This document shows, in pieces, positions 1 to 11,471 of a stretch of DNA of 64,000 nucleotides. Positions within the stretch are counted from its first letter, which is position 1; every line of letters starts with the position of its first letter. The DNA is from an uncultured delta proteobacterium (GTDB lineage: Bacteria; Myxococcota_A; Polyangia; Haliangiales; Haliangiaceae), in contig CAADGB010000083.1 in assembly GCA_900696455.1 (NCBI GenBank), positions 1-64,000 of the forward strand. The letters are read 5' to 3'. The notes under the pieces are model-generated. The model was not told the origin of the DNA and did not search any database. It saw only the letters and a list, made by a program, of their open reading frames with translations. A program made the translations under genes and the position numbers.

Positions 1-481
1 CGCGCCAGCGCGGCGCCACCGTCGCGCGTCGCCCGAGCGCCGCCGCCGCCGCCAGCGCCGGCGCCAGCGACGCCGCGGTCATCCCCAGCCAGGCCCCGGC
101 CGCCGGCCCGGCCCCCGCGCCCGCGAGCCACAGGCCGGCCCACGGCAGGTGCACGGCCGCGGCCACCACCACGATCGCCAGCCGCTCGCGGGCCGGCCCG
201 CCGGGCAAGGCGCGCAGGTAGGCGGCGCCCGGCGCGTCGACGGCGAGGCGCACCGCGGCGCTCGACAGGAGCAGCCAGGCGCCGCCGAGGACGGCCAGGG
301 CGCGGGGCGAGCTGGTCGCCAGGGCGACGGCGTCGGCCGGGGCCAGGCCGTTGCCGCCCATCACCACGCCGGCGAGGATCGCCACGCCCAGCCACGTCGG
401 CAGCGCGCGCGCCGCCACCGGCCGTGCGATGGTCGCGAGCCAGACCGCGGTTGCCCTTGACCCGGCCATCGCGTCAGCCAT
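1..481 (-). CDS. Integral membrane protein, partial (N-terminal part)
   Basis: An open frame runs leftward from an ATG at 481, with a second in-frame ATG at 469, to the window edge without a stop, giving about 160 codons. An in-frame TGA lies just upstream of the first ATG. Its translation is very hydrophobic, with likely membrane segments around LPTWLGVAILAGVVMG, LAVLGGAWLLLSSAAV and LAIVVVAAAVHLPWAGL separated by short Arg-rich loops. This supports a multi-pass inner-membrane protein. It is divergent from obgE with only 23 bases between the starts. I do not recognise a family; a permease or exporter subunit is possible but not shown. The C-terminus lies outside the window. Confidence 0.6.
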   Translation of the reverse strand, partial: MADAMAGSRATAVWLATIARPVAARALPTWLGVAILAGVVMGGNGLAPADAVALATSSPRALAVLGGAWLLLSSAAVRLAVDAPGAAYLRALPGGPARERLAIVVVAAAVHLPWAGLWLAGAGAGPAAGAWLGMTAASLAPALAAAAALGRRATVAPRWR

Positions 482-504
482 AACTCAGGGCTTCGACCGC
501 CGCC

Positions 505-1524
505 ATGCAGTTCATCGACGAGGCAACCATACACGTGAAGGCCGGCGACGGCGGCGATGGCTCGGCGGCCATGCGGCGCGAGGACAACGTGCCGCGCGGC
601 GGGCCGTCGGGCGGCGACGGCGGCGACGGCGGCAGCGTCGTGTTCGTCGCCGACACCCAGCTCGGCACGCTCCTCGACTTCCGCTACAAGCGCCACTACA
701 AGGCGCCGCGCGGCGAGGACGGCCGGCCCAAGGACCAGTACGGCGCCGCCGGCGAGGACCTGCACCTGCGGGTGCCGGTCGGCACCGTCATCCACGACGA
801 CGCCACCGGCGACCTGGTCGCCGATCTCGATCACGACGGGGCGCGCGCGGTGGTGGCCCGCGGCGGCAAGGGTGGGCGCGGCAACATCCACTTCAAGACG
901 CCGTGGAACCAGGCGCCGCGCACCGCCGAGCCCGGCACGCCGGGCGAGGAGCGCACCCTGCGCCTCGAGCTCAAGCTCCTGGCCGACGTCGGGCTGCTCG
1001 GCTTCCCCAACGTCGGCAAGTCGACTTTCATCAGCCGGGTGTCGCGGGCCCGGCCCAAGGTCGCCGACTACCCGTTCACCACCCTGGTCCCCAACCTCGG
1101 CGTCGTCCGGCTTTCGGACGAACGGTCGTTCGTGATCGCCGACATCCCCGGCCTCATCGCCGGGGCCGCCGAGGGCGCCGGCCTCGGCCACCAGTTCCTG
1201 CGCCACGTCGAGCGCTGCCGGGCCCTGCTCCACATCATCGAGGACACCTTCACCACCGGCCCCGAGCGCGCGCCCCTGACCGACCTCGAGGTCATCAACG
1301 GCGAGCTCGCCCGCTACGCCCCGGCCCTGGCCGACGTGCCGCAGGTCGTGGTGCTCAACAAGCTCGACGCCGGCACCCAGCACGGCACGGTCGACGAGCT
1401 GCGGGCCGCCTTCGCCGAGCGTGGGGTCGAGCTCCTCACCATGTCGGCGGCCACCGGGGAGGGCGTGGCCGAGGTGCTCGAGGCCCTGTGGCGGCTGGTG
1501 GCGCCCCACCGTCGCCCCGGGTGA
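505..1524 (+). CDS. obgE: GTPase Obg/CgtA
   Basis: This is the conserved, ribosome-associated Obg GTPase that acts in 50S assembly and stress control. The N-terminal Obg fold starts with [20 protein letters not shown] and carries its Gly-rich loops over about residues 1-158. The G domain follows: Walker A GFPNVGKS at about 166-173, the switch region [14 protein letters not shown], the DIPGLI G3 motif, NKLD at about 285-288 and a terminal SAATGEGV G5 motif. At 339 residues it stops right after the G domain, so the optional C-terminal OCT domain is missing, as in many bacteria. It stands alone here, without rplU or rpmA upstream, and a divergent membrane gene abuts its start. Confidence 0.97.
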   Translation: MQFIDEATIHVKAGDGGDGSAAMRREDNVPRGGPSGGDGGDGGSVVFVADTQLGTLLDFRYKRHYKAPRGEDGRPKDQYGAAGEDLHLRVPVGTVIHDDATGDLVADLDHDGARAVVARGGKGGRGNIHFKTPWNQAPRTAEPGTPGEERTLRLELKLLADVGLLGFPNVGKSTFISRVSRARPKVADYPFTTLVPNLGVVRLSDERSFVIADIPGLIAGAAEGAGLGHQFLRHVERCRALLHIIEDTFTTGPERAPLTDLEVINGELARYAPALADVPQVVVLNKLDAGTQHGTVDELRAAFAERGVELLTMSAATGEGVAEVLEALWRLVAPHRRPG

Positions 1525-1584
1525 CCACCGGTGACGGTCGGCGTGACGCCGGCCACCCGGGCCGGAACCTACCCCTGGCGCGGT

Positions 1585-1613
1585 TTGATCGGCACCCGCC
1601 GCGGTGTTACAAC
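1585..1613 (+). promoter_or_regulatory. Sigma-70-like promoter of the envelope operon
   Basis: TTGATC (1585-1590) and TACAAC (1608-1613) are separated by exactly 17 bases, an unusually good -35/-10 match in DNA this GC-rich. Transcription would start near 1620 and leave about 60 bases of leader before the ATG at 1683. No transcription data are available, so this is a pattern match. Confidence 0.5.
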
Positions 1614-1682
1614 TCCCCCATACGACTGGAAGAATGGTCGGGCGCCGCCTCTCCGACCGGTCCGCCGCTGGGAGCCCCTGTC

Positions 1683-2457
<775 letters not shown>

Positions 2458-2458
2458 C

Positions 2459-4912
2459 ATGCCGCGCACGCGCGTCCTCCTCGCGGCCGCGCTCGTGGCC
2501 GCGGCGGGCCCGGCGGCCGCCGACGTCCTCGACGACGCCAGCAAGAAGCTGGGGACGTACGAGGTCGAGGCCCGCGAGCTGGGCTCGGGCCTCAAGAAGC
2601 CGACCTCGGCGCCGCGCCAGGCCGACGTCATGGCGCGCCGGCTCATCGACGCCCAGGTCGCGTTCGGCGTCGGCAACTACGACAGCGCCGCGCTCCTGCT
2701 CTACGACTACGTCGCCCAGGCCCAGCGCGGCAAGGACTTCGACGTCGCCCTCTACTACCTGGCCGAGTCGCTGTTCCAGAAGAACGACCGCGTGGGCGCC
2801 CGCGCCACCTTCGCCCGCGTGGTCAAGGACGTCGGCCCCGCCAGCAAGTTCTACCAGCAGTCGCTGGAGCGCCTGATCGAGCTGTCGCTGCTGCTGGGCG
2901 ACGACGAGGGCGTCGACGGCTGGCTGGCCGACCTCGACCGCGTCCCCGGCGACCAGCGGCGGCCGTCGGTGCCGTACGTCCGCGGCAAGTACGCGTTCAG
3001 CGTCGGCGACTTCGACGCCGCGATCACGTGGTTCCAGCAGGTGCCGGCCACCTCCGAGTACGGCTTCCAGGCCCAGTTCTACGTCGGCACCTCCCACGTC
3101 GCGAAGCAGGACCTGGGCAAGGCGACCCAGGCCATGAGCGCGCTCCTCGACCGCGAGCCGCGCACCGACGACGATCGCCGGGTCCAGGAGCTGGCCCAGC
3201 TCGCGCTCGGGCGCCTCTACTACGAGCGCGACCAGCCGACCAAGGCCATCGACACCTACCTGCTGATCGATCGCAAGAGCGACCTGTTCGCCGACGCGCT
3301 CTACGAGGTGGCGTGGGTCTACGTCAAGGCCCGCCAGTACGACAAGGCGCTGCGCGCGCTCGAGCGCCTGGCGCTGGCCGACCCGACCTCGCAGAAGCTG
3401 CCCACGGTGCGCATCCTCGAGGGCAACCTGCGGGTGCGCAAGGCCCAGAGCATCCACGAGAAGACCGTGCTGGGGCTCGACACCGGCAGCGCCAGCGGCG
3501 TCGAGGAGTACCTGAAGGCCACCGACATCTTCGAGTCGACCCACACCACCTACAAGCCGCCCCACGACGAGCTCGACAAGATCATCGCCGCCAACGAGGA
3601 CCCGCAGACGTTCCTGGCCCAGATCACGGGCCGAGCGTCGCAGACCTTCCAGACCAACGCCACGATGCCCGAGATCGCGGCGGCCTGGGTCCGCGACGAG
3701 CCCAACGTCGGCCGGGTCATGACCATCGAGACCGACCTCGGCACGATCCAGCAGGAGATCCGCGAGGCCGAGCGGACGATCGAGCGCCTCGACGCCGCGC
3801 TGTCGGCGCCCAACCGCGTCAACGTCTTCCCCAGCCTCGCCACCAAGCGCAGCCGCTCGACCGAGGTGCTCGAGGAGCTCCTGCGCATCCGCGAGCGCCT
3901 CGCCGACGAGGAGCTGGCCCTGGCCCGGCGCAAGGTGGCGAGCGGCCAGCTCGCCACCACCGACCGCGCGGTGGCGGCGCGCAAGGCGATCGGCGACAAG
4001 CTCAAGGCCCTGCCCGACGCCGAGGTCGCCTACGGCAAGCGCGTCGAGCTGGCGCGGGCGGAGTACGACGCCCTCGAGCGCCAGACCGCCGAGGCCCAGG
4101 TCGCGATCGACACCACCCAGGCCACGGTGGTCGCGATCGACAAGTTCCTCAAGGAGTCGCCCGAGCCGATCGACGCCGCCCAGAAGCAGGCCTGGCAGAC
4201 CCAGAAGCTCGAGGCCCGCAAGGTCATCACCGAGCTGACCCTCGAGCTGGCCGAGCTGAACACCGAGCTCTCCAACCTGCGCCGCGAGATCACGCTCGGC
4301 CGCGACCAGGCCGGCACCGGCGACGACGTCACCCTGGCCGCCCGCGCCCTGCGCCGCGACCTGCGGGCCGCGCTGGCCGCCGAGCACCAGGCGGTGTCGG
4401 CCGCGCTGCGCGGCGTGGCCGGCGACGACCGGCGGCGCGCCGACCGCATCGCCGACCTCGTCCGCCGCGCCGACGCCACGATCGCCACCCTCGACGGCGT
4501 CAACGCCACGATCGACGAGATCGTCGAGCTGGCGCTGACCGAGGTGCGGGCGTCGGTGGCCCACGAGAAGGCCGAGCGCGCCGCCTACCGGCGCGAGTTC
4601 CTGCTCTACGAGGCCGAGAGCCGGGCCCTGGGCGGGACCGTCCTCGGCAACGCCTTCCGCGACGTCAAGTCCAAGTTCTACGAGGTCCTGGTGCGCACCG
4701 ACGTCGGCATCGTCGACGTCAACTGGTCGCAGAAGGAGGAGGCCGACGACGACCTGCAGCGCCTCAACCTCGACAAGGCGCGCGAGGTCAAGCAGCTCAA
4801 GGACGAGTTCGCCGACCTGCTCCGCGAGGCCAAGGACGAGAAGGCCGACGAGGAGGAGCGGGGCAAGGCCCCGACCGCGCCGCCGGCGCCGCCCGCGGAG
4901 GACCTGCCATGA
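2459..4912 (+). CDS. Periplasmic TPR/coiled-coil protein (GltC/NfsC-like by position)
   Basis: The 817-residue product begins with a clear signal peptide (MPRTRVLLAAALVAAAGPAAA). About residues 60-330 are helical repeats of TPR type, such as DLFADALYEVAWVYVKARQY. About residues 420-790 are highly charged and predicted to form long coiled coils, for example ETDLGTIQQEIREAERTIER. The end is a Glu/Lys and then Pro-rich tail. It probably acts as a periplasmic scaffold. The following ATG overlaps its stop as ATGA, so translation is coupled to the next gene. The assignment as a counterpart of GltC/NfsC rests on gene order and TPR content, not on recognised sequence identity. Confidence 0.88.
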   Translation: MPRTRVLLAAALVAAAGPAAADVLDDASKKLGTYEVEARELGSGLKKPTSAPRQADVMARRLIDAQVAFGVGNYDSAALLLYDYVAQAQRGKDFDVALYYLAESLFQKNDRVGARATFARVVKDVGPASKFYQQSLERLIELSLLLGDDEGVDGWLADLDRVPGDQRRPSVPYVRGKYAFSVGDFDAAITWFQQVPATSEYGFQAQFYVGTSHVAKQDLGKATQAMSALLDREPRTDDDRRVQELAQLALGRLYYERDQPTKAIDTYLLIDRKSDLFADALYEVAWVYVKARQYDKALRALERLALADPTSQKLPTVRILEGNLRVRKAQSIHEKTVLGLDTGSASGVEEYLKATDIFESTHTTYKPPHDELDKIIAANEDPQTFLAQITGRASQTFQTNATMPEIAAAWVRDEPNVGRVMTIETDLGTIQQEIREAERTIERLDAALSAPNRVNVFPSLATKRSRSTEVLEELLRIRERLADEELALARRKVASGQLATTDRAVAARKAIGDKLKALPDAEVAYGKRVELARAEYDALERQTAEAQVAIDTTQATVVAIDKFLKESPEPIDAAQKQAWQTQKLEARKVITELTLELAELNTELSNLRREITLGRDQAGTGDDVTLAARALRRDLRAALAAEHQAVSAALRGVAGDDRRRADRIADLVRRADATIATLDGVNATIDEIVELALTEVRASVAHEKAERAAYRREFLLYEAESRALGGTVLGNAFRDVKSKFYEVLVRTDVGIVDVNWSQKEEADDDLQRLNLDKAREVKQLKDEFADLLREAKDEKADEEERGKAPTAPPAPPAEDLP

Positions 4913-7900
4913 CCGCGATCGCCCGCCGCCTGCTCGCCGTGACCCTGGCCGGCGCCCTGGCGCTGCCTGGCCTGGCCGCCGCCCAGCCCGGCACGGTACC
5001 GGTCGCCGATCCGCCGAGCGGCCCCGGCCTCGGCCACCAGGCGCCGCCGGCCCCGACCACGCCGCTGCTCGGCAGCGGCGCGCCGCTGTCGGAGGCCGAG
5101 CGCGAGGTCCTGCGCGACGTCGAGAGCGAGTGGCGGCGCTACGTCGGCCAGGCCGAGGAGCACCACCGGCGGATGCGCGACATGTTGCTCCGCGCCTTCG
5201 ACGACAAGACCCGCGAGCTCGAGAACCGCTACGCCAAGCGCATCGCCGCCGCCGAGACCCGCAAGCGCGGCAAGCACGCCGACACCATCGCGCTGCTCGA
5301 GCAGTTCATCAAGGATCACCCGGCCCACGCCCAGTTCACGCCCGACGCGATGTTCCGGCTGGCCGACCTCTACCTCGACGCCGCCGACGAGGCGGTGGAC
5401 AGCGCCGACATGACGGCCGAGGTCCTCGCCGACTACAGCAAGCCGCTGGCGCTGTGGGAGCGCATCCTCGCCGAGTTCCCCGACTACCGGCAGCTCCCCA
5501 GCGTCCTCTACCTGGTCGGCCACTACGGCAAGACCCAGGACGAGCGCCGCTCGCTGATGCTGTTCCTGGCGCTGTCGTGCGCCAACAAGTACAAGTGGAC
5601 CGACGCGCCGCCGCCCATCCCGACCCGGGACGAGGCGCTGGCCCGCATCGACCGCAAGGACCGCCTCGATCCGTACGCCGGCTGCGAGGCGTGGGAGGGC
5701 GCCGACGTCGAGCTGGTCCGCCACGCCTGGGTCCGCGGCATCGCCGACTACCACTTCACGGTGCCGGGCGAGGTCGACGAGGCGATCAGCGGGTACCTCA
5801 AGATCGTCGACGGCGGCAAGGACTCGCCGCTGTTCGCCGAGGCGCTCTACAAGCTGGCGTGGTCGTACTACAAGCGCGACTTCCTGCTCGACTCGATCAA
5901 GGGCTTCGACGACTCGGTCAAGCTCTACGACAGCATCGTCGCCAAGGGCGCGATCCCGGCGCTCGAGCTGCGCGAGGAGTCGCTGCAGTACATCGCCGTC
6001 GCCTTCACCGATCCGTGGGAGGGCGAGACCGACACCGACCCGGTCAAGGCCTTCGAGCGCGCCCGCGAGTTCTACAAGGGGCGCGAGAACGAGCCCCACG
6101 TCCGCGACGTGTGGGAGGCGATGGGCGCCGCCTTCATGGAGCTGCAGGCCTACGACCAGGCCGTCGACAGCTACCGCCTCGCGATCGGTCCGCCGTGGGA
6201 GCTCCACCCCCGCAACCCGGTGGTCCACCAGGAGATCGTCAACGCCTTCGAGGCCAAGGGCGACAAGTACGCCGCCGACCAGGCCGCCGGCGAGCTCGCG
6301 ACCCGCTACGCCCCGGGCACGCCCTGGTACGTCGCCAACGAGAAGGACCGCGAGGCGATGGAGAACCAGCGGCGCATCGCCGAGCGCGCCCTGTACGCCG
6401 CCGCCCGCAACACCCACCTCGCCGCCACCAACCTGCGCAAGGAGTGGGAGGCCGGCGGCAAGACCGAGGCGGTGGTGCGCGAGGAGTACCTCAAGCTCTA
6501 CGCCGCGGCGGTCGACCTCTACAAGACGTTCATCGCCCAGTACCCCGAGAGCGACTACGTCTACGAGTTCACCTACTACATGGGCGAGGCGCTGTTCTTC
6601 AGCGAGCGCTACCTCGACGCGGTCGAGCAGTACAAGTGGGTCCGCGACCACCGCGAGCTGTCGGAGCGGTTCTTCCTGCAGGCGGCGCTGGACGTCCTGA
6701 CCTCGTACGAGATGGAGGTCGACCGCCACGTCGCCGCCGGCCAGCTCGCGCCGCTGGTGGTGCCGTCGGTGGCCGACCTCAAGGCCATGCCCCAGCCGCT
6801 GACCCCGCGGCCGATCCCGGCGCTCTACGTGACCATGCAGCGGGAGTGGGACGACTACCAGAACCTGGTGAACGATCCCAAGACCGCGCCCATCCAGGGC
6901 CTCAACGCCGCCCTGGTCAGCCTGGCCTACCTCCACGTCGACGACGCGATCGCGCGCATGGAGAAGGTCATGCAGAAGTTCTGCGGCGTGCCCGAGTCGG
7001 TCAAGGCCAAGGACGCGCTGCTCTCGGTCTACGAGGCCACCGGCCGCCTCGACAAGTTCACCGAGGTCAACGACGCCTTCATCTCGAGCAAGTGCGGCGA
7101 CGCCAAGTCGATCGAGCTGGCGAAGTCGCAGAACCGCTCGGTCGAGTTCAAGCGCGCCGAGCAGCTCTCGGCGGAGGGCCGGTACATCGAGGCCGCCGAG
7201 GCCTTCTACCGCTACTACAAGATCGCGCCGGCCACCGACGCCGACCTGCCGACCTCGCTCTACAACGCCGCCGCCAACTACAGCCTCGGCGACCGGCCCA
7301 AGACGGCGATCGCGCTCTACAAGGAGTTCACGCAGAGCAAGGAGAAGGTCTTCCGCGAGAGCCCGTACTACCTGGAGGCGATGCGGCTCACCGCCGCCAG
7401 CCAGGGCAGCGTCTTCGACTACGACGCCGCGATCGCCACCAACCTCGAGCTCTACGCGGTGGCCAAGGACGCGGCCAAGCGCGGCATCAAGCCGCCGCCG
7501 CCCCTGGGCAACGACAAGCCGCGCACCACCCAGGACATCGCGCTCGAGGCGCTGTTCAACGCCGCGGTGTTCGCCGAGCTCGACCGCGACTTCAAGAAGG
7601 CGGTCGAGCTGTTCACCAAGTACGACAAGGAAGAGACCGACCGCCGCAACAAGGACCGGGCGCTGTGGGCGATCGCGCGCATCTACCGCTCGGCCGGCGA
7701 CGTCACCAACATGGTCGCGGCCTACGATCGCTGGCGCCGGGCCTACGGCAAGGACGCCGGCAACGCCGACGACTACGTCGCCGCGTTCTACGACACGGCG
7801 GCGCTGCACCGCCGCAAGGGCAAGACCGCCGACGCCGAGAAGGCCGGCCAGCAGGCCATCGACGCCTGGCGCGCGGTGGGCGCGGCCAGGAACACCCGCG

Positions 7901-8424
7901 GCGCCCGCCTCGCCGGCGAGTGGTCGCTGTACTTCGCGGAGAAGCACTTCACGACCAAGTTCGGGCCCTACAAGATCACCGAGAGCGCCAAGACCGTCGA
8001 CCGCGCCAAGCAGCTCAAGACCGCGCTCGAGAAGGCCACGACCGAGGCCCAGGACAAGTACCTGGTGCTCGACGACTACGGCGTCGCCGAGTACTCGATG
8101 GCGGCCAAGGTCCGCTTCGGCGAGACCCTGGCCCGCTTCGCCGAGAAGCTGTCGCAGGCGCCCACCCCCAAGTTCATCCTCGACCTCGACAAGAAGAACC
8201 CGGACGCCGGCGCGGTGGCGGCCTACGAGGAGGGCTTGATGAAGAACCTCGAGCCCTACATCCAGCAGGCCAAGGGCCAGTGGGTGGAGGTGGTCGAGCT
8301 GGCCAAGCGCAGCGGCGTGGCCAATCGCTGGAGCCAGCTCGCGCTCGAGAACCTGAACCGCGAGTTCCCCGACGAGTTCTCGGTGCTACACCAGGAGCTG
8401 TTCACCGGAACGGAGGCGCCATGA
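4909..8424 (+). CDS. Giant secreted TPR protein (GltD/AgmU or NfsD-like)
   Basis: This 1171-residue protein starts with a signal peptide (MTAIARRLLAVTLAGALA...AAA) and consists almost wholly of TPR-like helical pairs, such as DSPLFAEALYKLAWSYYKRD and YVYEFTYYMGEALFFSERYL. Size, signal peptide and repeat content match the AgmU/GltD family of myxobacterial periplasmic proteins used in adventurous gliding and, as NfsD, in spore-coat assembly. The frame stays open upstream through the previous gene, but the ATG at 4909 is chosen for its ATGA overlap with that gene's stop and for the signal peptide. The next gene may start in another ATGA overlap. Family membership is inferred from architecture and neighbours. 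Confidence 0.88.
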   Translation: MTAIARRLLAVTLAGALALPGLAAAQPGTVPVADPPSGPGLGHQAPPAPTTPLLGSGAPLSEAEREVLRDVESEWRRYVGQAEEHHRRMRDMLLRAFDDKTRELENRYAKRIAAAETRKRGKHADTIALLEQFIKDHPAHAQFTPDAMFRLADLYLDAADEAVDSADMTAEVLADYSKPLALWERILAEFPDYRQLPSVLYLVGHYGKTQDERRSLMLFLALSCANKYKWTDAPPPIPTRDEALARIDRKDRLDPYAGCEAWEGADVELVRHAWVRGIADYHFTVPGEVDEAISGYLKIVDGGKDSPLFAEALYKLAWSYYKRDFLLDSIKGFDDSVKLYDSIVAKGAIPALELREESLQYIAVAFTDPWEGETDTDPVKAFERAREFYKGRENEPHVRDVWEAMGAAFMELQAYDQAVDSYRLAIGPPWELHPRNPVVHQEIVNAFEAKGDKYAADQAAGELATRYAPGTPWYVANEKDREAMENQRRIAERALYAAARNTHLAATNLRKEWEAGGKTEAVVREEYLKLYAAAVDLYKTFIAQYPESDYVYEFTYYMGEALFFSERYLDAVEQYKWVRDHRELSERFFLQAALDVLTSYEMEVDRHVAAGQLAPLVVPSVADLKAMPQPLTPRPIPALYVTMQREWDDYQNLVNDPKTAPIQGLNAALVSLAYLHVDDAIARMEKVMQKFCGVPESVKAKDALLSVYEATGRLDKFTEVNDAFISSKCGDAKSIELAKSQNRSVEFKRAEQLSAEGRYIEAAEAFYRYYKIAPATDADLPTSLYNAAANYSLGDRPKTAIALYKEFTQSKEKVFRESPYYLEAMRLTAASQGSVFDYDAAIATNLELYAVAKDAAKRGIKPPPPLGNDKPRTTQDIALEALFNAAVFAELDRDFKKAVELFTKYDKEETDRRNKDRALWAIARIYRSAGDVTNMVAAYDRWRRAYGKDAGNADDYVAAFYDTAALHRRKGKTADAEKAGQQAIDAWRAVGAARNTRGARLAGEWSLYFAEKHFTTKFGPYKITESAKTVDRAKQLKTALEKATTEAQDKYLVLDDYGVAEYSMAAKVRFGETLARFAEKLSQAPTPKFILDLDKKNPDAGAVAAYEEGLMKNLEPYIQQAKGQWVEVVELAKRSGVANRWSQLALENLNREFPDEFSVLHQELFTGTEAP

Positions 8425-8507
8425 TCCCCCGCCGCGGCAGCCTGGCTCACGGCCAAGTCCTCGATCTCCAGGGAGATCCTCCCGCCGGCTCGCGCGTTTC
8501 AAGGGAC

Positions 8508-9671
8508 ATGCGCCGCCTCGGCCGCCTCCTCGCGATCGCCCTCGCCAGCCTGGCACTGGGCGCCGGCGCGTGCGGCGGCAAGGACAAGGGCAAGTCGACG
8601 ACGCCGGCGAGCGGCGGCGGCGGGGCGGGCGGCGGCAGCGACGCGGTCGGCATGAACGACGGCGATGATCCGCTCGACGGGACCGGCGGTGGCGGTGGCG
8701 GCGGCGGCGGCGGCGGGGCAGGCGGGGCGGATGATCCGGGCGGTGGTGGCGCCGGCGGCGGTGCCGGTGGGGCCGGTGGTGGCGATGGCGGCGGCGGCGA
8801 CGGTGGCCCGGTCGCCGAGCCCACCCCGCCGCCGATCATCCCGCCCAACCTCGACCTCAGCCCCGAGCAGGCGCGCACCGAGGTGCAGCGTCACCTGCGC
8901 ACGGCGCGCACGATGCTGGCGGCGCCCCCGCCCGATCCCGACGGCGCGATCCGCGCCGCCCAGGCCGCGCTCGCGGTCGACGGCACCAGCATCGACGCCA
9001 TCGTCGTCATCGCCCACGCCAACTACCACAAGCGCCTCTACGACACCGCCGAGGTCATCCTGGACGGCCTGCTCGAGAAGCGCGCGACCTCGCGCACCAA
9101 CGCCGGCCTGTACTACGTCTACGGCCTCATCTACGACAAGACCAACGAGCCGCAGCGCGCCTTCGCCGCCTACAAGAAGGCCGTCGAGCTCGACGCCGGC
9201 TTCGCCAGCGCGCTCACCAACCTCGGCGTCCACCAGCTCACCAACAAGCAGTACCGCGACGCCGTCGCCACCTTCGAGCGCCTCACCGGCCAGCTCGGCA
9301 AGAGCGACGCCGCGAGCTGGAACTCGCTGGGCTCGGCCTACCGCGGGCTGTCGGCCGACTACGACGGCCAGAGCCCGGCCCGCGCCGACTGGCTGAGCAA
9401 GGCCGAGAACGCCTACAAGCGGGCGCAGACCGCCGACCGCAACTACGGCCCCGCCTACTACAACCTGGGCCTGCTCTACCTCGACGCTCATCCGTTCCCG
9501 ACGCCGTCGGGGGCCATGGACAACCTGGTCCGGCTCAACCGGGCCAAGACCTACTTCGACGAGTACAAGAACATGCCCGGCGTCGATCTCAAGCTCTACG
9601 ACGAGCGGATGAAGGACGTCACCAAGCTCATCAAGCGCGAAGAGAAGATCCGCGCCAAGGCCAAGGGCTAG
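8508..9671 (+). CDS. TPR lipoprotein with poly-glycine linker (GltE/AglT or NfsE-like)
   Basis: The N-terminus MRRLGRLLAIALASLALGAGAC gives a lipoprotein signal with Cys22 as acylation site. About residues 45-108 follow as an extreme Gly-rich linker, then about 280 residues of TPR motifs (NAGLYYVYGLIYDKTNEPQR, SALTNLGVHQLTNKQYRDAV). A tethered TPR domain at the outer membrane fits AglT/GltE. The ATG at 8508 is preferred because it gives a proper lipoprotein signal and follows AAGGGA. An in-frame ATG at 8421 overlaps the previous stop as ATGA and would add 29 residues with no signal character, so it may serve only for coupling. The Gly tract is a slippage-prone, high-GC repeat. Confidence 0.87.
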   Translation: MRRLGRLLAIALASLALGAGACGGKDKGKSTTPASGGGGAGGGSDAVGMNDGDDPLDGTGGGGGGGGGGGAGGADDPGGGGAGGGAGGAGGGDGGGGDGGPVAEPTPPPIIPPNLDLSPEQARTEVQRHLRTARTMLAAPPPDPDGAIRAAQAALAVDGTSIDAIVVIAHANYHKRLYDTAEVILDGLLEKRATSRTNAGLYYVYGLIYDKTNEPQRAFAAYKKAVELDAGFASALTNLGVHQLTNKQYRDAVATFERLTGQLGKSDAASWNSLGSAYRGLSADYDGQSPARADWLSKAENAYKRAQTADRNYGPAYYNLGLLYLDAHPFPTPSGAMDNLVRLNRAKTYFDEYKNMPGVDLKLYDERMKDVTKLIKREEKIRAKAKG

Positions 9672-9709
9672 GGCCCTCGGGGCCAGGACCTCACGGGCAA
9701 GGAGAGACC

Positions 9710-10020
9710 ATGCGCACCACCGCCACCGTCATCGCCAGCCTGGCCGCGCTCCTCGCCGTCGCGGCGCCGGGCCCGGCCCGGGCCGAGGGTTGCGACGAGC
9801 TGCAGGAAGGTCAGGCCAAGGACGGCAAGAACTTCCACATCGAGTACCGCAACGGCCAGAAGGTGCACGTGATCGACACCGTGATCGCGGTGTGCGGCAA
9901 GGTCCCGCGGCCGAGCGTGGTCTACGTCCTCCAGGCCAAGAACATCAACTACGAGTGGGAGACGCTGAAGCAGGACTTCCTGCCGCTCATCCTCGCCACC
10001 GTCACCCGGGCGCCCTTCTG

Positions 10021-10021
<1 letters not shown>
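9710..10021 (+). CDS. Small periplasmic protein (GltF/NfsF-like by position)
   Basis: This 103-residue protein has a signal peptide (MRTTATVIASLAALLAVAAPGPARA) and a mature part with two Cys, in GCDELQEGQ and IAVCGKVPRP, that could form a disulfide. AGGAGAG just upstream is a convincing ribosome site. Its stop overlaps the next start as TGATG. A small secreted protein between the TPR lipoprotein and the FHA/TonB-like protein matches the position of GltF/NfsF in the Myxococcus clusters. Sequence alone gives no function. Confidence 0.82.
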
Positions 10022-11445
<1,424 letters not shown>

Positions 11446-11471
11446 CCGGCCCCTCCCCGGAATCGAACACC

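Noticed and set aside
1531-1682. GTG at 1531 as start of the first operon gene
   Set aside because: It lies upstream of the promoter-like sequence and would put an unusual non-signal stretch before the signal-peptide core.
3028-4908. Upstream extension of the giant TPR protein frame
   Set aside because: It lies inside the previous gene in another frame, and the ATG at 4909 has a signal peptide and an ATGA overlap.
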